DNA of 64,000 nt from Paralithodes platypus (GCA_032716605.1 CM064517.1:28446967-28510966), one strand, 5' to 3'; positions 21,392-32,420 are shown, numbered from the stretch's first letter. The notes: generated by a model from the sequence alone, not told the origin. Translations and numbers: made by a program.

Positions 21392-22232
21392 AAAAATGTA
21401 TAGCGAACCCTAAAATGTATAGCGAACCCTAAAATGTATAGCGAACCCTAAAATGTATAGCGAACCCTAAAATGTATAGCGAACCCTAAAATGTATAGCG
21501 AACCCTAAAATGTATAGCGAACCCTAAAATGTATGGCGAACCCTAAAATGTATAGCGAACCCTAAAATGTATAGCGAACCCTAAAATGTATAGCGAACCT
21601 TAAAATGTATAGCGAACCCTAAAATGTATAGCGAACCTTAAAATGTATAGCGAACCCTAAAATGTATAGCGAACCCTAAAATGTATAGCGAACCCTAAAA
21701 TGTATAGCGAACCCTAAAATGTATAGCGAACCTTAAAATGTATAGCGAACCCTAAAATGTATAGCGAACCCTAAAATATATAGCGAACCCTAAAATGTAT
21801 AGCGAACCCTAAAATGTATAGCGAACCTTAAAATGTATAGCGAACCCTAAAATGTATAGCGAACCCTAAAATGTATAGCGAACCTTAAAATGTATAGCGA
21901 ACCCTAAAATGTATAGCGAACCCTAAAATATATAGCGAACCCTAAAATATAGCGAACCCTAAAATGTATAGCGAACCCTAAAATGTATAGCGAACCCTAA
22001 AATGTATAGCGAACCCTAAAATGTATAGCGAACCCTAAAATGTATAGCGAACCCTAAAATATATAGCGAACCCTAAAATATATAGCGAACCCTAAAATGT
22101 ATAGCGAACCCTAAAATATATAGCGAACCCTAAAATATATAGCGAACCCTAAAATATATAGCGAACCCTAAAATGTATAGCGAACCCTAAAATATATAGC
22201 GAACCCTAAAATGTATAGCGAACCCTAAAATG
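21392..22232. repeat. 19-bp minisatellite, about 44 copies
   Basis: The unit is AAAATGTATAGCGAACCCT. Common variants are CCTT for CCCT and ATATATAG for ATGTATAG, the latter concentrated in the right third. A single unit near 21948 lacks two bases. The distribution shows local spread of variants. Confidence 0.97.
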
Positions 22233-22402
22233 AATGGGGTAAATGGGGATGCATTCTCGGACCAGCCAAAGCCCAAACCTGAACACCTAAAAAAATATAT
22301 AATATCGTAAATTGGGTCATTGGATAGTGAGGCAGACCTGTTATATTGGCTTTATAATGACCTATGTATAACCTATCCATTCTACTTTGCTGACTCTAGC
22401 AT
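22233..22402. other. spacer, nothing recognised
   Basis: No repeat family or gene seen. Confidence 0.4.
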
Positions 22403-22522
22403 GTTTAAATATAAATGGCACGAAAGATCTTAAAATTTACAAAGATGTGGGCCGAAAGGTCTTAAAATCATCAGACTAATGGGGCAAGCATCCGAAAATC
22501 TCAAATCTAATTGGTCTAAACA
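22403..22522 (-). mobile_element. MITE-1 fragment (minus), joined to the next copy
   Basis: It contains AAATGGCACGAAAGATCTTA and CTAAACATGAGGGAGATAG in minus order and ends where copy 6 begins, giving a head-to-head junction. Confidence 0.75.
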
Positions 22523-22883
22523 TGAGGGAGATAGTCGCTCTTTGTGGATCCCCTTCTTCCTCATGTTTAGCATATTCGTTTTGAGATTTTAAGACGTTCT
22601 TCCTGTTAGTTTGGCGATTTTGAGACCTTTCGCCCCATATATTTGTCAACATTATAGGACCTTCCGCGCCATTTAGGTGTCGACTTTTTCCTGGCGAGCG
22701 ATAGCAAGCCTGTAATTTTAGAAGGAATCGGCCTTTGGCCGGGACAATTTTCTACCGAAAAATGTACACATTTACTTTGAAAGGGGTCTAGGGGGTGTTG
22801 TTTTAAAGCTTGATGGAGGTCTAGCGAGGAAACTAAACAAATAGATTAATAGATAGTGCCAAAAACCAGGACTACCCCCTTAA
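22523..22883 (+). mobile_element. MITE-1, copy 6
   Basis: Starts without its own TTAA (GTCGCTCTTTGTGGATCCCC) because it abuts an inverted fragment. Ends GGACTACCCCCTTAA. Landmarks in plus order. Confidence 0.8.
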
Positions 22884-23144
22884 GATACAATGCCTTGTCT
22901 CCTATATGACATCTTCCCTGGTATTTATCGTACACATATTATATACTGTATATATTCCCAAGCCAACATGCTCCTTCTATTTACGGCAGGCAAACAACCA
23001 AGCAACACAGATAATCTACATACAAGCTACGAGGCATAAAAGCTACAAGGCATAAAAGCTACGAGGCATCTTATATAGAGAGATACGAGCGTACAGAACT
23101 ATTATTATTATTATTAGTATTATTAGTATTATAGTTATTAATAT

Positions 23145-23182
<38 letters not shown>

Positions 23183-23404
23183 TTCTTTTATTATTATTAA
23201 TATTAGTAGTAGTAATAGTGGAACAACCAAGCAACACCGATAACCTACATAGCAGCTACGAGGTATTGTATTATGTGTTTGTATAATAAGTCACGAGATT
23301 AAATAACTTATTTATATTATCATTACTATTATTATTATCATTATAGCGCTCTCTACTCTACTTCGATTTCCCTCTCTACCTACTGTAGTTTGCCTACACT
23401 GTTT
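22884..23404. other. spacer with (ATT)n and (AGT)n runs
   Basis: ATT runs at about 23098-23140 and AGT runs at about 23146-23180. The phrase AGCTACRAGGYAT recurs at about 23026, 23041, 23056 and 23255 as a short tandem-like repeat. No gene seen. Confidence 0.65.
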
Positions 23405-23620
23405 ATTTTATAAATTTATTTATATTTAGTTTCCTCCCTAGACCTCCATTGAGCTTTATAAAATGCCCCCCAAGACTTTCCTTCAAAATACAATTGTGCA
23501 TTTTTCGGTAGAAAAGTACCCCAGCCGAAGGGCGGTTCCTCCTAAATTGCAGGCACCTTGAAACGAAAGCTCTTAGAATCGCCAAATTAATATACAGGAG
23601 GAAGAATGGGGTCTAGAACG
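23405..23620 (-). mobile_element. MITE-1 deletion derivative (minus)
   Basis: It contains AGTTTCCTCCCTAGACCTCC, TTTTTCGGTAGAAAAGTACC, AAGGGCGGTTCCTCCTAAAT and GGAGGAAGAATGGGGTC. The central CTGGCGAGCGAT block and most of the next 100 bp are missing. Confidence 0.75.
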
Positions 23621-23640
23621 CCCCCCCCCCCCCCCCCCCT
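23619..23640. repeat. poly-C tract
   Basis: C run of about 20 nt at the end of the MITE-1 derivative. Confidence 0.85.
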
Positions 23641-23774
23641 CCTCCCTTCCCGGTTCCTTCCCTTTACTCTAACCAATTTGATACACATAATAAGTATTCC
23701 ATTAGTTTTTGTATTGTAATGTGAATAATTACAACGAAGAACGCTGTTAATGTGAACTAATTTGGTTACATTTA

Positions 23775-23925
23775 TGCGCTTAAATGTTTACAGTGTACCA
23801 ACAGTATATCAGTCTTAAATGTTTACAGTGTACCAACAGTATATCAGTCTTAAATGTTTACAGTGTACCAACAGTATATCAGTTTTAAATGTTTACAGTG
23901 TACCAACAGTATATCAGTTTTAATT
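23775..23925. repeat. 35-bp minisatellite, 4 copies
   Basis: The unit holds CTTAAATGTTTACAGTGTAC followed by CAACAGTATATCAGT. The last two copies share a TTTTAA variant. Confidence 0.95.
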
Positions 23926-24033
23926 GTAACTCTGTCGTTTATGATTGCTATTTCTTTTCAAAGAGGTCTGTAGCTAATTGAGTTTGCAAATATGTTTTTA
24001 TTAAATGTAATGATAAATGTAACGACTAAATAA

Positions 24034-24105
24034 TTATATGTACATATACCGTTAATATATGTACATATACCGTTAATATATGTACATATACCGTTAATAT
24101 ATTTA
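24034..24105. repeat. 21-bp repeat, about 3 copies
   Basis: ATATGTACATATACCGTTAA plus T repeated three times. Confidence 0.9.
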
Positions 24106-24252
24106 TTTCCATTATTTATATGTATAAACCTACGCAAATTGATCTACCTTTATCTACAATTAAGCAACCCATATTATATATATATATATATATGCGCACG
24201 GTAGATATCTACTTAAGTATGCCTGTATCTTTAAACCTATCTACATTTACAT

Positions 24253-24256
<4 letters not shown>

Positions 24257-24331
<75 letters not shown>
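24257..24331. repeat. (CT)n microsatellite
   Basis: About 37 CT units. Confidence 0.97.
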
Positions 24332-24335
<4 letters not shown>

Positions 24336-24443
24336 GCTGCATCACCTGGCCGACCACCTGCGTCACCTCCCTCTCGGTCTGGTCACTCTCAATACTGCCA
24401 CAAGGAAACCGCTTCTAGTAGTATATATCCGGGTGTCTTGGCC

Positions 24444-24830
24444 TTAAGGGGAGACAGACTGGTTTTCTGGACCCCCTTCTCCATAATGTTTAGCCCCACT
24501 AGTTATGAGATTTTTCAGACGTTGGTTCCATTAGTCTGGGGATTTTATGACCTTTCACCCCATTTCTTTGTCAATATTAGGATCCTTCGTGCCATTTAGA
24601 TGTCGATTTTTTGCAGGCGAGCGATAGCGAGTCTGTAATTTTAGGAGGAATCGGCCTTTGGCCGGGACATTTGTCTACCGAAAAATGTACAAATCTATCT
24701 TGAAGGGGGGGGGGGGGGGTCTAGGGGGTGTTTTTCTAAGCTTGATGGAGGTCTAGCGAGGAAACACAAACATATACAGGACCGGTATGTATCAATAAAC
24801 ATAGACCAAATCCAAGCACTACCCCCTTAA
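24444..24830 (+). mobile_element. MITE-1, copy 7 (full length)
   Basis: TTAAGGGGAGACAGAC on the left and CACTACCCCCTTAA on the right: a GGGGAGA left end combined with an ACCCCC right end. A poly-G has grown at about 24706-24719. Confidence 0.85.
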
Positions 24831-25034
24831 TGCAAATTCATAGTATCTGCAAGCCAAAACACATCTAGCATAATTAACTAGCCAGCAACTCTCTAAAGGC
24901 GCCATCTACTACCATGCACCAGCTGATAAGTTCTCTAATTAATGCGCATATGAAGCAATGGTCAAAATACTTAGTGTGAGTGTGTTTTGTATTGTTATTG
25001 ATTGTTTTTGTAGTTCTAAATTATAATTATTTCA

Positions 25035-25245
25035 GATTGCCCTCCTAGATCCTTCTCAAGCCAAATAATAAATAAAACAAAAGAATAATGCATAGAAGCA
25101 AATAAATATGACAAAAGAAGCAAATATTTTAATAAATATTTAAATAAAACGCCTCCCCAGACTCTCATTCAAGGCAACTTTGTACAATTTACGATAGAGA
25201 AAATTCCTCCTAAAATACAGGCTCGCTGTGGATTGCCAGGAAAAT
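25035..25245 (-). mobile_element. MITE-1 decayed fragment (minus)
   Basis: CCCTCCTAGATCCTTCTCAA, CTCCCCAGACTCTCATTCAA and TACAGGCTCGCTGTGGATTG follow minus family order with an AT-rich expansion between them. It runs into a SINE on the right. Confidence 0.65.
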
Positions 25246-25256
25246 CTCGTGGATTT

Positions 25257-25345
25257 CTGGTATCTTAGTTTGCGGAATTTCGGTGTGAGTATCCTAGGTT
25301 CGAGTCCTTGGAGTACCACATGTATTAATTGATTTCATTGATTTC
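25257..25345 (+). mobile_element. tRNA-like SINE (family B) fragment
   Basis: The B-box is GGTTCGAGTCC. The segment TTTCGGTGTGAGTATCCTAG and the 3' part ACCACATGT...TTTCATTAAT match the minus-strand copy at 40741-40845. The A-box half is poorly kept. Confidence 0.6.
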
Positions 25346-25746
25346 ATTAATTAGGTTTATTTGTAAGTCTATTGGTGGGTTGGTGAACAAAAATATGAAT
25401 ATAACTACACATTGACACATTGACACATTGACATTGACGTAGGCCTATCTACCTGCGTGCCAAATATCAGATCAGTTACCTCAAATCAATTAAGTCTTAT
25501 CCACTGCCTATCTCTAATCAACAACAACAACAATAAAGTCTAACATTCATAGGCCTTCGTCTTCGCCGCAGGCAAAAATTACCTAAATTTATTTTGTATC
25601 AATGATCAATTATACTGCACAAGATTCTAGACACAATTAATATTCATGAATATATAAGCTCACTCAAGTACAGAATATGGTGACAATTATAGATTTAAGT
25701 AACACCCCGTTCTTAACATTAATCACCAATTGAAAACCCCAATGCA
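25346..25746. other. AT-rich spacer, no gene seen
   Basis: CCTTCGTCTTCGCCGCAGGC (about 25553) faintly echoes 2300-2320. Otherwise unrecognised. Confidence 0.4.
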
Positions 25747-25825
25747 CTTGAATAAACTAATGAAAGCATATGGTCCTCCCGGGATTTGAACTCTGGACAC
25801 CACATCCAGAACATAATAATTGCAT
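25747..25825 (-). mobile_element. tRNA-like SINE fragment (minus)
   Basis: On the minus strand, AGAGTTCAAATCCCGGGAGG is a B-box segment, followed by ATATGCTTTCATTAGTTTAT, which resembles the family A body ATATATGCTTTCATTAATTT. Only a short piece remains. Confidence 0.55.
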
Positions 25826-25889
25826 TTAGTTCCGGAAACAGAGCAAATACCCTTCTATTTACCCATGCCTTTTTACGTCATAACCCAAG

Positions 25890-26235
25890 AATTAGCATAC
25901 ACACAAACCAAGACAATCATACATAGCTTCCCCAAACAAGTCCCCCTCTCACCAAAACACGAACGAAAAATGCGACACAATAGCAAAATGAGCCACAAGC
26001 GTAATTTCCGAAAGCCACAAATTGATACTAATAACTACCCCTCTGTTAACCTATACCAATATGTCTACCTGACCTAGGCAATAACATACACATAAGCATT
26101 AGTACAAAGAAGCATTGAGATCCAAACCAAAATAATCACACAATATTCCCCCAAAACAAATCACCTTCCACCAGAACAGGAGCAAAAAACGGGACACTAA
26201 CGCAAAATATGAGACACGCGCTCTTTCCAAAAACC
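25890..26235. repeat. diverged direct duplication of about 120 bp
   Basis: The block near 25895-26010 (CAAACCAAGACAATCATACA, CCCCAAACAAGTCCCCCTCT, CACCAAAACACGAACG) is echoed at 26125-26230 (AACCAAAATAATCACACAAT, CCCCAAAACAAATCACCTTC, CACCAGAACAGGAGC). The 85-codon plus frame across the first block is not supported by homology. Confidence 0.55.
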
Positions 26236-26568
26236 GCAGCGCCCCTCGTCTATGCTAATGGAGGGGTAATGGTGGATGCCGGCAAGAAACAATTATGAGG
26301 ATGTGGGGTACAAATATCTGGTAGTAAGTGTGTGCAGCGAGAGCGTTGTTCACTGTTATGGGGGGATATTAGTCAGTGTTAATAGCTTATTACTGCAGAG
26401 TGAGCTATTGATTGGGGTCGGGTGCATGGTGGTGTACTTGAACTACCAGTAAATATTGGTACTGTATTGTGCAGATAGACATACCTTCTGTAGGTATAGA
26501 AATCGATATATGAGCATGGTATTTACTTATATAACGGAAAATAAACGTCTAAATATAATATTGTACTA
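26236..26568. other. intergenic, no gene seen
   Basis: No repeat or family recognised. Confidence 0.4.
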
Positions 26569-26751
26569 GCTGAGATACCCGGTGTTGCCCGGGGGAAAAT
26601 CGAAGTATGGGCTGTCTATCTTGGGGGGAGCTCCGTCCCCCACCCCCTGGGGGGTGAGGGGACAAAACAAAATGTTGCTTAAAAAAACCCAAGTATGGGC
26701 TCTCCATCTTGAAAACTGATGGAGTTGGGGGGGGGGGGGTTCTGACTTGCA
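26569..26751. repeat. interspersed repeat with ACCCGGTGTTGCCCGGG palindrome
   Basis: TACTAGCTGAGATACCCGGT followed by GTTGCCCGGG. ACTAGCTG...CCCGGCGTTGCCCGGG phrases are, from memory, frequent at the ends of interspersed repeats in invertebrates. CGAAGTATGGGCTGTCTATC and CCAAGTATGGGCTCTCCATC form an inner direct repeat. A poly-G follows at about 26727. Confidence 0.5.
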
Positions 26752-27175
26752 CAGAACCGCCTCAGGATCATATTAACAGTCTTGCTAAGGCAGCCTCCCA
26801 GAAGCTGGGTGTGCTCAACCGCCTCAAAGGGTTCTTTACCCCTGCACAGCTGCTTACTCTGTACAGGGGCACAGTGCGTCCATGTATTGAGGTATTGTTC
26901 GCATGTGTGGGGAGGATCCTCTCACACAGCACTTCTAGACAAAGTAGACAAGAAAGCCTTCCATCTCATTAACTCACGTCCACTCACCATTTCCCTGCAA
27001 CCTCTCTCTCTCTTTGCCTCAATGTTGCATCTTTCTCACTATTCTACCGCTTTGTATAGTTGCCAAGACATAACCCTGCTACCACCAGTCAATTTCTCCC
27101 ACCCCTCTCTTCCTTCCGTATCACCGCCAAGTTCAAGAGGGGTGAAGCCAGACTTTCCCTCCACTTCCTGCCTTT
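26752..27175 (+). pseudogene. non-LTR retrotransposon (Jockey-like) 3' coding remnant
   Basis: The two alternating plus frames contain HINSLAKAASQKLGVLNRLK, TPAQLLTLYRGTVRPCIE, and then CSHVWGGSSHTALLDKVDKK and AFHLINSRPLT in a shifted frame. A later piece reads FKRGEARLS. This is the C-terminal region of a LINE protein after the RT core. At least one frameshift (about 26895) and large losses make it a pseudogene. The same family recurs at 60613-61868. Confidence 0.85.
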
Positions 27176-27430
27176 CCTACCATCGAAACCCCCTACTCCA
27201 CCTCCTCTTCCTCCACCTCCTCCTCCACTTCCACCTCCTACTCCCACACTTCCTCCTCCTCCTTGTATCCAAACTGCCCCGTAAGGACTAATAGGTCTGT
27301 TGCAGTTTGTTCTCCTTTGTATTCCTTTGTATTCCTCCACCTCCCTCTCCTCTTCTTCCTCCTCAAGAACATCTTCCTCCTCCCTCTCCTCCTCCTCCTC
27401 AAGAACATCTTCCTCTTTCTCCTCCCCCTC
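27176..27430. repeat. (CCT)n / (CTC)n pyrimidine-rich run
   Basis: Irregular CCT/CTC/TCC triplets with the phrase CCTCAAGAACATCTTCCTCC occurring twice. It follows the LINE remnant and may be its simple-repeat tail, expanded. Confidence 0.85.
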
Positions 27431-27609
27431 TGCCATTCAGTAGTCTGGGCCGGATGCGATACTCAAGCACGGGAATTCGCAGCCCTTTCCGGAGAAAAAC
27501 GCCGCGGAACGGGTGGAAAAAGTGCCGTGGTTTTGTTGAGCTGCGGAAAGATGTAGAAAGCGGTTTGGGTGTGGAGACCCTATAGTTACAGAGATCGGCC
27601 AACCTCCAA

Positions 27610-27825
27610 TCAACCCATTTATATACCGGCGACGGTTTTTGTATTATGTTCTGGCAACTACTAGACGATTTTATTCACCTTTGGAGGGATCTGTGGTAGC
27701 TAAAAGGATTAAATGAGACAGTCTGAAACCTTTTAATTGTTATAGGTTCTTTCTAAGCTGACTAAAATCATCTAATAGTTTCCAGAATATAATGAATAAG
27801 ACGTCGCCTGCGCAGAAGGGGTTAA
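27610..27825. mobile_element. MITE-2, copy 3
   Basis: The right end is GTCGCCTGCGCAGAAGGGGT followed by TAA. The left end is decayed (TCAACCCATTTATATACCGG). Inner arms TTAGAC-type (CTAGACGATTTTATTC) and AAAATCATCTAA are kept. Confidence 0.75.
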
Positions 27826-28163
27826 GGTACCACTGTATTAGCCTCTGTATACACTCATGTATTACCATAATCCATACTCCATATCCATATTAAACATTCG
27901 GCACTACTGGAATACCATACACCGTTTAAGTCTTCCTATCAAAATTCGACAAAACAACAAACATACAAATATCACCCCGTTGTTGATAAGGGCACTAAAC
28001 TGGAGATCAAAGCAAAGATATGGTCGGTCTCTCTTAGCGCTGGATCACTACTAGGCTTGGTGGGGTAGGCTTTCTGTGGTCGGGGTCTTTGGTCTGCATT
28101 AGTAGGGGGCGGTGTAACGATAATGCAGTAATTAGAAGGGTAATTGGGAGGTGGGAAAGAGGT

Positions 28164-28213
<50 letters not shown>

Positions 28214-28325
28214 CAGTTACTTGTTCGTCAAGGGGAATCCACGCAATGCGAGCTAAGCTCATTATTATCGCGCCTCCTTAACTGGGAATGTATTGCGTGA
28301 AATGCATGTTAAGTGTTTTATGTAC
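27826..28325. other. spacer with (GT)n
   Basis: (GT)n at about 28167-28209. No gene seen. Confidence 0.6.
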
Positions 28326-28690
28326 TGTTGGAATGGCTGTGGATGTGTGTGTAGTCTGTATTTTAGCCAATTGGCGACATCGGAAACGAAGGTTTTAGGG
28401 TGGATCTGTATGGTACCATTCTCACTATAGACGGTACCGTCTCGCCCGAAGGCTTAGGTAGCCATCAGCTTAGGTGAACCATATGATACCCATCTCGCCT
28501 TGTACCATTTTTGCCAACCCCAGATGGGACGTCACAACATCGTCCACTTATTCCAGGTACCTATTTACAGCTAGGTGAACTGAGGCTAACACATGAAAGG
28601 AGACAAGCCCAATTTGTCTCCGCCCGGCCGGGGATTGAACCCCCGACCCCTCGTGTGTGAGACGAGAGCTCTACCTACTAGGCTACGGGC
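28326..28690 (-). mobile_element. tRNA-Val-like SINE (family V), copy 1
   Basis: On the minus strand a tRNA-like head begins near 28690 with GCCCGTAGCCTAGTAGGTAG. The anticodon-loop position reads CTCACAC (CAC would be valine) and the B-box is GGTTCAATCC. The body contains CAGTTCACCTAGCTGTAAAT, TAGGTACCTGG, a CCATCTGGGGTTGGC segment, and an end with GGCTAAAATACAGACTACAC. A plus-strand copy lies at 58632-58983. Confidence 0.85.
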
Positions 28691-28764
28691 TGTGTGTGTG
28701 TATGTGTGTGTGTGTAATTGCAAAATATATTTATATCAAGTAGGGTAATTGGTATTATACTGTA

Positions 28765-28818
<54 letters not shown>
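28765..28818. repeat. (TA)n microsatellite
   Basis: Long TA run. Confidence 0.95.
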
Positions 28819-28820
<2 letters not shown>

Positions 28821-28864
28821 CTAGATTATTACAATCCTAACCATATACAGTATATGCAATCTTC

Positions 28865-29045
28865 GGCTGGATCGCTAGAACTTGCCAGGAAAGAAAACGA
28901 CACCTAAATTGCACAAACAGTCTTAAAATTGACAAAGAAATGGGGCAAATGATCTTAAATTCGCCACACTAGTGAGGCGAATGTCTTAAAATCACAAATA
29001 ATGGGGCTAAACATGCGGGAGAAGGAGGCCAGAATAAAAACTTAA
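28865..29045 (-). mobile_element. MITE-1 fragment (minus)
   Basis: GATCGCTAGAACTTGCCAGG, ACGACACCTAAATTG and GGGGCTAAACATGCGGGAGA follow minus order. The end is eroded (AAACTTAAG). Confidence 0.75.
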
Positions 29046-29910
29046 GTGAACATATACCCTTAATTTGGTATCCTCTGTGACAGAACAAATATTTTTTGAG
29101 GAATATATATTGAGCCTTTCACTATATAATAAACACATGATAAATTATTTAATAACAATAATATGTTTTATTAAATCTAGTAGCTGATTCCAATTTAAAA
29201 GAAACGGTGATAACATGTTGTTGTCATAAAAAATACCGTTCCCCAATTATTTATTGCAACACGAAAGCTGCCACATAGGCCTACTCCAAACCAAAATGAA
29301 TTATTTCACGTTTTATAACAAAATTACATCCAGCACGTTTATTTGTTTTATATTTTCTGACTTCAACACATAGTACCGTAATTGCGAGGGAATATTTCAA
29401 ATAATGTTCGGTTGTTTTTATTTGTTTTCGTTTTGTATCCTTATTTTGATTTTCCCGTGAATACTGTGACATGTGGTATTAGACCAACCGTAAGACAGTT
29501 TAGGCCAACATCAGACAGGTACATACTATGGCACCTTTGAGACTACAACTATCTCCCTATGGTCTATTTTTCCCAGCTGAGGGTAAATTGCCATGTTACT
29601 ATTTTGGTTACTGTACTATTACGTATATTTTGCAGCGAAATATGTTGTTAATTATGAACACTTGGCATTAATACGACGCAGAGACATAGTAGTTTCATAT
29701 TTTCCCATTAAGTATCGAGAAATCAGCTGCTAAGGGATTCAGTTTACCATCAGCTGGAATAAACAGACTATAGCCAGGGACTCTGTCGATGAATGGAAGG
29801 CTATTACACGAGGAATGGGAGCCGGAAACGAGAAGAGTGAATGAAAGAGGAAAACTTGTAATGGTAGAAGATTAGAGGTAGTTTTATCCATATATCTACT
29901 TATATATTTA
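29046..29910. other. AT-rich intergenic, no gene seen
   Basis: No repeat family recognised. Confidence 0.4.
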
Positions 29911-29914
29911 TCTA

Positions 29915-29915
<1 letters not shown>

Positions 29916-29956
<41 letters not shown>
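29916..29956. repeat. (TA)n microsatellite
   Basis: About 20 TA units. Confidence 0.95.
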
Positions 29957-29958
<2 letters not shown>

Positions 29959-30840
29959 TTGAGAGAGGGGAAGATGATAGACGGCCAGACCGAGGGAAGG
30001 AATGTTTCTGTTGGTTAATACAAACATTATACAGTAGAAGAATGGCAGACACCATATAAATATAAACACCATATAAATATAAACACCACGTGAGGAGGCG
30101 CCCTTTATTGACAATGTGTTGCATATAGCTTTATCAAGCTAATAAAACCTGATGAAGCTATATGCTAAACGTTGACTCCAAAGTGTTCCTTCTTAAATGG
30201 TCTTTATATTTATTATATATACTTGTCTAAGTTTGTCTTTCTCAGAATAAAGGCTGTTAGGAAAGAGAAAAAAGAGAGGGGATATAATGAGGATTAGGGT
30301 TGTTGTTAAAGGCCAGAACAAATATACAATACATGCGAAGAAAGGCTGGGGAGAGTTGAAAGAGGGGATATATTAAGGGGTAGGAATATTTCTGTCCGCA
30401 AATAAATGATATTCTAAATGCTATATTCTATACCAGAAAAGAAGATGTTGTAAAGAAGGGGAAAGTTGAGAGAGGGGAAGACGATAGGGAGGTGAGGCCG
30501 AGGGAAGGAATGTTTTTGTTGGTAAATAAATATATATACTGTATACACCACAATAAAAGGTGGGAGGGGGAGGAGAAAGCTGGGGACTGAATGGAGAAAA
30601 GGTGGATTGGAAAGGAGGGTTATATGATATGGGACACGCTCTGCTTGTTAGATGAATGCACTGCCAGAAATTTTGGGTTTAAAGACAGTATTAAAAGTGT
30701 ATTTGAAGTATCCATACCAATGTACTCTTATGAAGGTATATTGGTAGCAATAAATCCATCTAATAGAAGGGGAGACAGGTAAATTACCATCAATATTTCC
30801 ATTAATTTAATATACCGTATGTATATACTGTATATATATA
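29957..30840. other. intergenic with diverged repeats, no gene seen
   Basis: A phrase containing GTTGAGAGAGGGGAAGAYGATAGR followed by CCGAGGGAAGGAATGTTT occurs at about 29958 and about 30466, giving a roughly 510-bp spaced direct repeat. CACCATATAAATATAAA is repeated at about 30050. A CTGATGAAGC...AAACGTTG motif lies at 30149-30172. Confidence 0.55.
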
Positions 30841-30841
30841 T

Positions 30842-30845
30842 ATAC

Positions 30846-30926
<81 letters not shown>
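30842..30926. repeat. (TA)n microsatellite
   Basis: Long TA run. Confidence 0.95.
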
Positions 30927-30929
<3 letters not shown>

Positions 30930-31537
30930 CCGGACATTGGTTAAAAGACTGTAGATTCAACCTCTCAACATGGTGAAGTCAAGAGGTCTTATTGCAGATG
31001 GCGACTGAGACATCGAGACAGTTTGAGCACTCTAACCGAGTCGGCTCGTTCGAGGCCTAACTTCGTAGACCTACGACGCCTGGTAAGCTTCTTGTGGCCC
31101 ATTGCAACTCTGACTTCTCGAAGCTCCATCGCCACTGTCTCGCTGTCTCATCTCACAATCTATGACACTTCTCTCTCAAACACCACCTATTCAGCTCTTT
31201 ATTCATCAGGCACTGCCTCCAATAACGAAGATGCCATAGAAGAACAAAATAGAGTATATGGAAAATGTAGAAGAAAGGGACAACTATATTCTAATATGCA
31301 AAATAATATAAAGGATAGGTCTGTGTGAAATACAAATAGCAATGAAGAAGTTGGTTAATAGGCTAGCTAGAAAAGCGATGCCATTCAATATACAGTAACT
31401 TATACTAAATTTATAGATAAAGATTACTTATATTTTATGAATGGAGGATGCCTTTAGGCACATGGACCTTTTTGTTTTATCTGTGTTTTTCCTTCCTCCA
31501 TTCATTGTCTCTTAAAAAAAAAAAAAAAAAAAAAAAA
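30927..31537 (+). mobile_element. possible retroposon 3' end with poly(A) tail
   Basis: The stretch ends in an A run of about 23 nt (31515-31537), preceded by a hairpin-forming segment whose arms are GAATGGAGGA (about 31440) and TCCTCCATTC (about 31495). The poly(A) suggests reverse transcription from a plus-strand transcript. No conserved protein domain is recognised in the 101-codon frame at 31023-31328. Confidence 0.4.
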
Positions 31538-31671
31538 TATGAAGAACAAATATATTAATTGGATAAGAAAAAGGAGCCACATAATAAAATAAGAGGCCTT
31601 ACTAGAAGACATATCTCCGCCATCGGTGCAAACTAGAGCAAGTGTCGTGTTGGTCCAAAGCTATATACTGT

Positions 31672-32046
31672 TTACTCACAGACAGACAGACAAACAAACA
31701 TACAAATAGAAGAACAGACAGACAGACATATAAACAAATGACAGATAAACAAACAGACATACAGATAAACAAACAGACAGATAAACAAACATACATACAA
31801 CCAAACTGACATACAGACAAACAGACAGACGAACAAAAAGACAAGACAGACAGACAGATAAACAAACAGACGATAAACAAACAGACACACATGCAAATAA
31901 ATAGATAGGCAGACGAACAAAGAAACAGACGAACAAACAGACAAACAAACAAACAGACGAACAAACAGACAAACAAACATACAGACGAGCAAACAGACAG
32001 CAAACACACAGACAAACAGACAGACGAACAAACAAACAGACAGATA
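31672..32046. repeat. degenerate ACAGACAAACA repeat
   Basis: About 375 bp of ACAGA/CAAACA/GATAAACA steps. The cysteine- and valine-rich minus frames are translations of this repeat in three registers. Confidence 0.95.
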
Positions 32047-32336
32047 ATGATCAAGTGACTGGATTAGAGAGGGTTATTTGATTGATTGAGTACAAACTAT
32101 CAGCCGCATTAACAGCAAAGGTCAGTACAAGGAATCTGAAAACAAAAATAAATAAAAACAACAACATAAAAAAAATAATATATAAATGGGTTGAAAAAAC
32201 AAATAAATGGACTAAAAGTAGAACATGGGAATGGGAGGTGGAGTTCCGCAAGGTGAATCAGGAACCCTTAACTGTTTTGTCTCTGAACAGGGGAAAACGG
32301 TGTCATATAGTTTGATGTATTCATATCCTGCTGCGT

Positions 32337-32338
<2 letters not shown>
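32047..32338. other. spacer, nothing recognised
   Basis: A-rich stretch without a gene. Confidence 0.4.

Positions 32339-32417
<79 letters not shown>
32339..32417. repeat. (GA)n microsatellite
   Basis: About 39 GA units. Confidence 0.97.

Positions 32418-32420
<3 letters not shown>

Noticed and set aside
27089..27436. Acidic Glu/Gly-rich minus frame
   Set aside because: Antisense translation of the (CCT)n run after the LINE remnant.
28620..28690. Functional tRNA-Val gene on the minus strand
   Set aside because: The head looks tRNA-like, but it is fused to a body of about 290 bp that recurs at 58632-58983, so it is a SINE.
31602..32054. Cysteine- and valine-rich 150-codon minus frame resembling a membrane or disulfide-rich protein
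   Set aside because: Three overlapping registers are all open over the degenerate ACAGACAAACA repeat, so it is a repeat artefact.
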